From assembly GCA_964609515.1 (NCBI GenBank), contig CAZSTZ010000004.1, positions 9,066 through 73,065 of the forward strand: DNA of 64,000 nucleotides. Direction: 5' to 3'. Numbering within the stretch: the stretch's first letter is position 1; each line of letters begins with the position of its first letter. Source of the DNA: CALKCV01 sp964609515. GTDB taxonomy: Bacteria; Cyanobacteriota; Cyanobacteriia; Cyanobacteriales; Microcoleaceae. The notes beneath the pieces are model-generated. The model saw only the letters and a program-made list of their open reading frames with translations. It ran no database searches and was not told the origin of the DNA. A program made the translations under genes and the position numbers. Shown piece by piece: positions 57,747-64,000 of this stretch.

Positions 57747-59891
57747 TTATTCAGAAGAACCGGAACTTCTTATCCCTTGCCTAAACGGAATTAAAATAGC
57801 AAAATAAGTTTCCCTTGGAAGGGAATGAACCTCCAAAGAACCCTGATGCTTATCCACAATAATAGAATAGCTCACAGTCAAGCCCAAACCAGTCCCTTTA
57901 CCAACAGTTTTAGTCGTAAAAAACGGGTCAAAAATCCGATTCAATAACTGGGGCGAAATCGGCGTACCGTTATTAGTAATTTCAATCGTTGCTTGCTCCA
58001 AATCGTTAACTCCAGTCACAATCCTAATTCTCCCCGGATTTTGTTCTATTTCCAGGGGCGATCGCCTAGAATTTAACTCATCAATAGCATCGATCGCATT
58101 GTTAATAACATTCAGAAAAACTTGATTGAGCAAACCTGGATAGCATTCAATTAAAGGCAAATTGCCGTATTCCTTAATAACCTCTATTCTGTAAGGTTTA
58201 AACTGCCCGTCCAAACGGTGTCCTATAATCGTTAACACGCTCTCAATATTAGGGTGAATATCTGCCATTTTCAATTCCGACTCCTCAAAATGAGAGAAAG
58301 TTCTCAGGGATTTAACAATATCCCGAATGCGTTGCGTTCCCACCTTCATCGAATGCAGCAACTTCGGAAAATCATCCTTAACAAACTCCCAATCCATCGC
58401 CTCTATTTCCTCTGCAATTTCCGACTCCGGTTCCGGATAATACCGTTGGTAAAGTTCCACTAAAGACAACAAAGATTCCGCATATTCAGAAGCAGGAGCG
58501 ATATTGCCGTGGATGAAATTTGCCGGATTATTAATTTCATGGGCAATCCCCGCTACCAACTGCCCCAAAGAAGACATCTTTTCGCTTTGGATTAACTGAG
58601 CTTGAGTTAATTGTAGTTTTTTCAAAGTCTTTTCTAACAACTGAGATTTTCGCCGTTCCCCATCTTGTGCCGCACTGCGAGCCTCTACTTCTTTTCTCAA
58701 TTGCTGATTGGTTGTTATTAACTCCGCTTCAACCCGATTAGCTCGATTAATTTCTCCTTCTAAACGTTGGTTTATTTCCATTAATTCCGTTTTTTTATCA
58801 ACCAATATTTCCTTGCTTCGATTGATATTAAAAACAAACAAAACACCCACTAAATTAAAGCAAGTAAAAACTAAAACTAAAACGCAAAACTCCCAGCGAT
58901 ACTCGGCAATAGCATCATCAATCTTGTAAGCAATAATATAAGCTACAGGTCGTTCTTCGACATTATTAACCGGCACGAAACTGACTACATAACTCTTACC
59001 ATTTAGTTCCAGCAACCTTGCCAAAGGCAAACCTTGACTTAATTTAGCAGACAAATTCCGTTTAATTCTGCGGTTAATTTCAGCAATAACTTCCGAGGAA
59101 AAAGCCGATTTATTCCCAGAATTAACTGCCTCTAACATCGAACGTTCGTAAACAAAATCCTCGCTAAGGTCGCTAGTAACATAATTGCTTTGCTCTTCAG
59201 AAAATACCTTAGAACTAACCACATCGCCCCGCAAAATAAAAGCATATTTCCCGTGAAATAACTTCTCTACTTCCTCCCGAATAGCTTGGAAACTAATACT
59301 GGTTTCCACGCTGCCAATATGAACCTTTTCGCCATCGCTGCCAGAAGCAAACAAAGGAAATACATATCTAAATCCGTTATAAATTCGTCCTTCCTCAAAA
59401 CCGCTAACGAACCTTTGTTCCGTATTAGCTATTTTCACCGAATATCTAGCGTCAAACAAGCGATCGCCATATTTTTCCGGTCGATGAAACCTTAAAAAAC
59501 TCGTGCCGTCTGGCAGATGAAAATGTAATTGTTTGAGGTTTTTCTTTCTGAGATTTTGATAGGTAGGATTTAAAGTTTGAAATAGCTGTTGTCGGAGTTT
59601 TTCTCGCTCTTCCTCATCCACGGTTGCCGCCCCTTTAAATATCTCAACGACCTCCGGTTTATTGACTACCTCATCGTAAATAGTTTCCGATACTAATTTA
59701 TAAGTATCCACCGTCACGTTATAAGCATCTTGAAGTTGGACGATATGTTGCGACAACAGGAGATTTTCTTTCTCTTTCCTGTTGACAGATAAACTGAAAA
59801 AAATCAGAGATTCTAAGAGAAAAAAAGCTATTATATAGTATTTAAAGGCATTTAAAAGCATTTTCAATTTTAGGTTTGATATTTTAGGCAT
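57747..59891 (-). CDS. Sensor histidine kinase with dCache-type sensor
   Basis: The product is 714 aa from the ATG at 59891 (MPKISNLKLK); an upstream extension to 59981 is encoded by a GGGACGGG palindrome and is not native. It has TM1 (about 15-35), a periplasmic sensor (about 40-330), TM2 (LVLVFTCFNLVGVLFVFNI), a coiled coil (about 370-440), a HisKA-like helix with His in GIAHEINNPANF, and HATPase motifs NVINNAIDAI, ITNNG and GTGLGLTVSYSI. The long insert between HisKA and HATPase (SEIAEEIEAMDWEFV) is typical of a common cyanobacterial kinase class. No cognate regulator is adjacent. Confidence 0.9.
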   Translation of the reverse strand: MPKISNLKLKMLLNAFKYYIIAFFLLESLIFFSLSVNRKEKENLLLSQHIVQLQDAYNVTVDTYKLVSETIYDEVVNKPEVVEIFKGAATVDEEEREKLRQQLFQTLNPTYQNLRKKNLKQLHFHLPDGTSFLRFHRPEKYGDRLFDARYSVKIANTEQRFVSGFEEGRIYNGFRYVFPLFASGSDGEKVHIGSVETSISFQAIREEVEKLFHGKYAFILRGDVVSSKVFSEEQSNYVTSDLSEDFVYERSMLEAVNSGNKSAFSSEVIAEINRRIKRNLSAKLSQGLPLARLLELNGKSYVVSFVPVNNVEERPVAYIIAYKIDDAIAEYRWEFCVLVLVFTCFNLVGVLFVFNINRSKEILVDKKTELMEINQRLEGEINRANRVEAELITTNQQLRKEVEARSAAQDGERRKSQLLEKTLKKLQLTQAQLIQSEKMSSLGQLVAGIAHEINNPANFIHGNIAPASEYAESLLSLVELYQRYYPEPESEIAEEIEAMDWEFVKDDFPKLLHSMKVGTQRIRDIVKSLRTFSHFEESELKMADIHPNIESVLTIIGHRLDGQFKPYRIEVIKEYGNLPLIECYPGLLNQVFLNVINNAIDAIDELNSRRSPLEIEQNPGRIRIVTGVNDLEQATIEITNNGTPISPQLLNRIFDPFFTTKTVGKGTGLGLTVSYSIIVDKHQGSLEVHSLPRETYFAILIPFRQGIRSSGSSE

Positions 59892-59907
59892 TGGCAAGCA
59901 AGAATTT

Positions 59908-59956
59908 TTAGGGACGGGTTGAGCTACTGTCTGCATTCGCTCGCCCGTCCCTAAAG
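59908..59956. repeat. GGGACGGG palindrome
   Basis: TTAGGGACGGG and CCCGTCCCTAA form arms around GTTGAGCTACTGTCTGC-ATTCGCTCG. It stands upstream of the sensor kinase and extends its open frame falsely. Confidence 0.75.
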
Positions 59957-60068
59957 TCAGTTGCCAACGAGCGCACCCCATAGAACGCTAACAACTCTTA
60001 TCTGTTTTCTTGTCCGACAAGCGATCGCTGCACCCTATAGCCTACTTCTGCAACCAAGCCCCATCAAC

Positions 60069-61235
60069 CTACTGCCCGTTACTGCCGAGAATATCGTCGA
60101 TCGCTCGTTTCTCATCTGGAGATACAGAAGAGAAAGGCTGACGGGCATCCGTAATCAACCAATCCAGGGCCGCCGCTTGAACGTCAATAGAAGCGCCAGT
60201 TTTATCCACGCAATAGCGCCCAAAAACCAACTTATCCACCAAACGCACCCCAGGACCCAAACGGGAATACTCAAAAATGACGCTATTGCTAACCGTGGTT
60301 CCGCCGCACAACCAGCAATTTTGACCGATCGCCGTCGGACCGATAATAGTCGCACCATCTTCTATTCTAGTCATCGCACCGATATATACAGGACCGGTCA
60401 CTTTCACCCGTTCCCAATTTACCGCCACGTTCAAACCAGTATAAATTCCCGGAAAAACCTGTTTTCCGGGAATGCTCACATTTTTTATATCCCCTGCTAA
60501 AACTCCCCTAATCGCCCGCCAATAGTCCGGTACTTTACCGATATCTACCCATTGGAAATCCATAGCGATACCATAAAAAGGCGCTCCTATTTCTACCAAT
60601 TTGGGAAACAGATCGCTGCCGATATCGAACTCGACCCCCGAAGGAATATAATCCAAAACCTCCGGCTCAAAAATGTAGATACCAGTGTTAATATTAGTGC
60701 TGAGAGCTTCTTCGACCTTTGGCTTTTCCTGAAAAGTTTGAATCTTGCCCTCATCGTCCGTAACCACTACCCCGTAACTGGAGACCTCATCGCGAGGAAC
60801 CGACTTCATAATAATAGTAGCGATCGAACCTTTTTCCTTATGCCACTTCAGCGCCGCCGTTAAATCCAAATCGATTAAAGCATCGCCGCAAAGCACGATA
60901 AAAGTATCGTCAAAATAAGGATAAAAATCCTGAATTTTTTTCATCCCACCAGCAGAACCTATAGCCTCCCCGATGAGATTTCCCTCCTCAATGCGTCCCT
61001 CAAAGGAATAACCGATATGTACCCCAAATCTTTGACCGTCGCGAAAATAGTTTTCGATTTCGTTAGCCAAATGGCTGACATTAACCATTATCTCGTTGAA
61101 ACCGTGCTGGCGCAGCAATTCAACTAAAAATTCCATCACCGGCTTTTGCAGGATAGGAATCATCGGTTTGGGAATCGTATAGGTAATTGGACGAACGCGG
61201 GTTCCTTTACCCGCTGCCAAAATCATTGCTTTCAT
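60069..61235 (-). CDS. Sugar-1-phosphate nucleotidyltransferase (NDP-sugar synthase)
   Basis: The 388-aa protein has the pyrophosphorylase signature LAAGKGTRVRPITYTIPKPM near the N-terminus, the metal Asp in CGDALIDLDL and the sugar-binding EEALSTNINTGIY. The C-terminal third is a left-handed beta-helix (VTGPVYIGAMTRIEDGATII). It probably makes GDP-mannose or a related activated sugar for polysaccharide or cell-envelope synthesis. GGAGG lies upstream of the ATG. The exact substrate cannot be fixed. Confidence 0.9.
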   Translation of the reverse strand: MKAMILAAGKGTRVRPITYTIPKPMIPILQKPVMEFLVELLRQHGFNEIMVNVSHLANEIENYFRDGQRFGVHIGYSFEGRIEEGNLIGEAIGSAGGMKKIQDFYPYFDDTFIVLCGDALIDLDLTAALKWHKEKGSIATIIMKSVPRDEVSSYGVVVTDDEGKIQTFQEKPKVEEALSTNINTGIYIFEPEVLDYIPSGVEFDIGSDLFPKLVEIGAPFYGIAMDFQWVDIGKVPDYWRAIRGVLAGDIKNVSIPGKQVFPGIYTGLNVAVNWERVKVTGPVYIGAMTRIEDGATIIGPTAIGQNCWLCGGTTVSNSVIFEYSRLGPGVRLVDKLVFGRYCVDKTGASIDVQAAALDWLITDARQPFSSVSPDEKRAIDDILGSNGQ

Positions 61236-61351
61236 TTGTTACCTCCTCCACCATATAAAACTCGACGTTTTGATTTTAGCTCTTAGAGCGAGTCTTGGCC
61301 TTAAGCCAATGGCCTAAGGCTGCTTACCTTCAACTACAGCGATCGCCTACT

Positions 61352-62215
61352 TTAAGCCTGTTGCATCGACGATTGCTCCGCAGGCTGAATCGTTCGGACC
61401 TTGATATCTTGGTAAAACTCCTCTTGGGCTAACTCTACTTTAGACTGAGAAGAGAGCAGCAACAAAGCCCAAAATACTCCCACTCGGTCTAAATGTGGCT
61501 CCACCAAAGGCATTTCTTCAGCAGGGCGATCGCTCGAAGGCTTATTGTTTCGACCGTGAGGGAGACTAGCAGGGGGCCATAATTGGAGCAGAGAATCGAA
61601 ATCGAGCCAATCTAAAGCTAACTCCCCCCACTTTATTTTCAGAAATTGCTCCAATTCCCCCGCAGTTTCCACCAGATTTTCCTGGTGAGCCAATTCGGCA
61701 ATCTCCTTAGCAGCCTTAGACCTAGACATTTTGCGCCCCCCACGAGGACGGGGGTTGGCCCCTCGCTTTTCGATAGTGGCCCCTATCAGTTGCAACTGTT
61801 CGATTAACTCTTGAAGAGTGACCGGTCGCTTGCGAGGTTTGGGGGCCACCGCACGTCGGCGCAATTGTTGTTCCAACTTTAAAGGCAGTCTGGGACTATC
61901 CGGAGAGTCTTCCCCATCCAGCAACTCTTCTTCTGGGGGCAACTCTTCTTCGGCATCCTCAGACTCCGCGAGACTTTCTGCCTTCAACCACACCAGTATG
62001 GAGGCATATAAAAACGCTTGTCCCGACTGGGACAAACTTTTAAAATCGTCTTCTTCATTGGAGTTATCTTCTGGGGCGAGTTTGCTGAGGTAGCGATCTA
62101 TTACCTCTATTACCTGGACGTCCCACGGGTTAATTTCTCCCTTTTCTGCCAGATCGATTAAGAGTGCAATTCCTTCTGCTAGAGCTCCTGATACCTGGGG
62201 AACTTCTTGGGTCAT
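61352..62215 (-). CDS. scpA: Segregation and condensation protein A
   Basis: The 287-aa product starts at the ATG at 62215 (MTQEVPQVSGALAEGIALLI). The N-terminal segment DLAEKGEINPWDVQVIEVID binds SMC, and the C-terminal winged helix reads FWALLLLSSQSKVELAQEEF. A variable, charged middle includes RGGRKMSRSKAAKEIAELA. This is the kleisin of the SMC complex for chromosome segregation. scpB and smc are not adjacent, as is usual in cyanobacteria. Confidence 0.92.
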   Translation of the reverse strand: MTQEVPQVSGALAEGIALLIDLAEKGEINPWDVQVIEVIDRYLSKLAPEDNSNEEDDFKSLSQSGQAFLYASILVWLKAESLAESEDAEEELPPEEELLDGEDSPDSPRLPLKLEQQLRRRAVAPKPRKRPVTLQELIEQLQLIGATIEKRGANPRPRGGRKMSRSKAAKEIAELAHQENLVETAGELEQFLKIKWGELALDWLDFDSLLQLWPPASLPHGRNNKPSSDRPAEEMPLVEPHLDRVGVFWALLLLSSQSKVELAQEEFYQDIKVRTIQPAEQSSMQQA

Positions 62216-62249
62216 GGCCAATTAACAATTAACAATTAACAATTGACAA

Positions 62250-62612
62250 TTAGCCATCTTCTTTTTCTGTGGATTTGCTCTCTTCAGCCGGTGGCAAAAT
62301 GGCTTGTTTTTCTTCTGTTTCTGCTTGGTAGCGTTCCATGTTTTCTTCTAGTTCCTCAATGCGTTTTTCTCTTTTGCGCATTTCCCTCTTACTTTGCCAG
62401 CTTCCTAATGTTTGCTGCACTCTCGACCACAAACTAAAAGTCCAAGCTAAAACCGCCCCTATTCCCATTGAAATAATTAACTCCACCGATAAGGGGGCTT
62501 GTATTTCCACCCCTTCGATGAGTTTAATCGCAGTTAGCTCGGTATTTTGCAGGCTGAATAGCACTACAGCCAAACAAACAATAAATATCAGCAAGAAATT
62601 GATAACTCTCAT
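62250..62612 (-). CDS. LapA-like (DUF1049) membrane protein
   Basis: The 120-aa protein has two TM helices (MRVINFLLIFIVCLAVVLFS and VELIISMGIGAVLAWTFSLW) separated by the FSLQNTELTAIKL loop of DUF1049/LapA-domain proteins. A charged coiled coil follows (about 75-100). It is co-directional with scpA and the DUF3153 gene. The function in cyanobacteria is unknown. Confidence 0.85.
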   Translation of the reverse strand: MRVINFLLIFIVCLAVVLFSLQNTELTAIKLIEGVEIQAPLSVELIISMGIGAVLAWTFSLWSRVQQTLGSWQSKREMRKREKRIEELEENMERYQAETEEKQAILPPAEESKSTEKEDG

Positions 62613-62689
62613 GGTTTTTGTTGTAGTTTCTAGTTTTTGGTCCTGGGGAATTGGGCATTCCCCCCGCCCCTCTTTTTGCTAATTCTATC

Positions 62690-62735
62690 GTACAATTAAC
62701 AATTAACAATTGACAATTAACAATTGACAATTACG
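62690..62735. repeat. Heptanucleotide tandem repeat (CAATTAA/CAATTGA)n
   Basis: Six units of CAATTAA or CAATTGA lie between the DUF3153 and LapA-like genes; a shorter array lies at 62220-62250. Confidence 0.85.
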
Positions 62736-63507
62736 CTGTTTTGGCTCCTGTCTTCTTGCCTATTCCCAGTAAGGGCAAAAATTGATATTTTAAAAAGCTA
62801 CCTATGGCAACGAATAAGATAATTACCACAGCACCAATGCCGATGGGACTGGGAATCCAAAAAACGGTCTCTAAAGAGTTGACTTCTCCAGGTTTTAAAG
62901 TCCAAATTAACTGTTTGCCATCTTGTAAATAAGCGATCGCCCTCCCGTTAGCTTCCAGACTGCGGAAACCCCAAGGAGTAGTTAAGCTAAATTCTAAATC
63001 TAAGACTTCTTCAGAGTTACCTACATCGCTGGCGTTATTTGCCGAGATAAAAGAGAGCGATCTTAAATCAAATTCCAAACTCAAACGATTGCGCAAAGCC
63101 AACAAAAAGTTATTCTGATTTACCTGAATTTGAGAATTAAGCTGGGGCAAATTTGTTTCCGTATTGTTAGTAGAATTAACAAGACTTTGGGGATTGGTTG
63201 GATTAAAAAACTTATTAAATTTTTCCTCCAAATCCCGAGCGTTATTAACGGGAATTATTGCCTCTATTTCTGAATTAGATATTCGCTTAGTTTTTCCTTC
63301 TAATGCTCGCACCCTATCTTCTACGCTATTCAACCATTCTTCGACTATTTCACCGCTAAAAGTTTTCAGTTTTTTAGCTAGTTTAATATGCTGAATAATC
63401 GCACCGTGGGTTTGACTGTCGAAATTAATTCCCATTTCATAATCCACGCAACCGCTCAATACAATGCTGCTTAAAAAGGTAATAATTAAAACTCGTATAA
63501 CTTTCAT
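62731..63507 (-). CDS. DUF3153 lipoprotein with C-terminal TM helix
   Basis: The 258-aa protein has a lipoprotein signal peptide with lipobox LSGC (C20). The DUF3153 core contains VDYEMGINFDSQTHGAIIQH and W.LKPGEVNSLETVFWIP, and a C-terminal membrane helix (about 225-245, IGIGAVVIILFVAIGSF) follows. The family is restricted to cyanobacteria and plant plastids, and its role is unknown. It has both lipid and helix anchors, so it is likely thylakoid or plasma-membrane attached. Confidence 0.88.
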   Translation of the reverse strand: MKVIRVLIITFLSSIVLSGCVDYEMGINFDSQTHGAIIQHIKLAKKLKTFSGEIVEEWLNSVEDRVRALEGKTKRISNSEIEAIIPVNNARDLEEKFNKFFNPTNPQSLVNSTNNTETNLPQLNSQIQVNQNNFLLALRNRLSLEFDLRSLSFISANNASDVGNSEEVLDLEFSLTTPWGFRSLEANGRAIAYLQDGKQLIWTLKPGEVNSLETVFWIPSPIGIGAVVIILFVAIGSFLKYQFLPLLGIGKKTGAKTA

Positions 63508-64000
63508 AATTTAACCTTTCTTTAAAGTTATGCCAGCTACTTGTTGGCCCTAGTTCGATCTGGATTTTATTCTACCACGCCCGCTCCTGTCAGTTCTCTT
63601 TTGTCTTTTACTAAGGCTGGAATCTGGCCAGGGCTATTTGCGGCAACGGGCCCTCTGTCTGGCAGAATGGATGTCACCCTGCCTCTTCATTGAGCAAGCC
63701 GAACATTAACAAGAAATAGTAGTTATTATTAGTGCTTTTACTTATCAATGTAAATACATTAAGTTTTCAATAAGAACGGGTCACGTTAAATTGCGAACAA
63801 TAATTTAACGCTAATGGTTCTCGGTCAGAGGTCAGAGGTCAGAGGGTTTTGAGGTATGAGGTTTGCGAGTTAATTAGGGTAGTAGTGAAAAAAACAAACA
63901 TTGTCTGTGTTGGAGGGTTTTGGGTAATGGGTAATGGGTAATGGCTAATGGGATAACAGTAAGATGGCAAAAACATCTCGAATGTCGGTAATGGGTAATG
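63508..64000. other. Gene-free stretch with heptamer repeats
   Basis: No credible open frame occurs in 63508-64000. A GC-richer patch at about 63615-63690 can fold (CTGGCCAGGGC with GGGCCCTCTG), and heptamers GGTCAGA (63828-63847) and TGGGTAA (63911-63951) follow. No tRNA or rRNA signature is seen. Confidence 0.6.

Noticed and set aside
63615..63690. Foldable GC-rich patch near the right end considered as an RNA gene
   Set aside because: Only short imperfect helices, with no terminator or known RNA motif; kept as unannotated spacer.

Overview
The window looks like a draft scaffold from a filamentous, probably Oscillatoriales-type, non-heterocystous cyanobacterium. The evidence is dense HIP1 octamers (GCGATCGC), cyanobacterial marker families (Ycf46, DUF1830, DUF3153, DUF1822, vMAP-type NB-ARC, glucokinase plus archaeal-type debranching enzyme), heptanucleotide tandem repeats, and many WD40, Ser/Thr kinase and Uma2 proteins. 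Five 100-N assembly gaps (8665, 18509, 28758, 38065, 50307) sit at or near repeats. The genus is an inference.

Layout. 0-6.2 kb: a leftward Hsp70-like chaperone operon (DUF2997, GrpE-like, Hsp70-like, REC-WD40), divergent from ycf46. 6.2-9.6 kb: decaying accessory DNA with a mazEF-like pair truncated by a repeat, an orphan DUF433 gene, a HEAT-repeat pseudogene split by a MITE, and tandem DUF29-like paralogs. 9.6-19.9 kb: PreP-type protease, ABC exporter, a candidate structured ncRNA with a strong terminator, the cobA-DUF1830-mobA cluster behind an NtcA-type promoter, a SelD-N-terminal-type flavoprotein, proline iminopeptidase and an NfeD-like protein. 20-22 kb: small secreted proteins. 22-28.5 kb: a rightward signalling/conflict cluster (vMAP-HTH/NB-ARC STAND ATPase, TPR Ser/Thr kinase, DUF1822-like adaptor, CHAT-WD40 caspase-like protease). 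29-34.3 kb: methyltransferase, HigBA-like toxin-antitoxin pair, glucokinase, glycogen debranching enzyme. 34.4-38.9 kb: a DUF4325-PIN pair, a membrane NACHT protein, an SH3b protein and VanX.

38.9-51.1 kb is a leftward defence island. It holds two AAA-ATPase/TOPRIM-like nuclease pairs flanking purB, a PD-(D/E)XK protein, and a Dnd-like module (restriction helicase, 53-aa small protein, DndD-like SMC ATPase, 139-aa associated protein) with no dndC or dndB in the window. A DUF2887 nuclease with a duplicated 3' end follows. 51.3-63.5 kb: a sensor kinase/REC/adenylate cyclase hybrid, a Ser/Thr kinase, Uma2, another sensor kinase, a sugar-nucleotide pyrophosphorylase, scpA, a LapA-like protein and a DUF3153 lipoprotein.

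The striking large-scale signal is several families of short palindromic or MITE-like repeats. They fill intergenic regions and in some places enter genes: in frame within the flavoprotein, at the broken end of the toxin, inside the HEAT gene, and at the NB-ARC/kinase junction, where removing the duplicated 49 bp would fuse the two reading frames.
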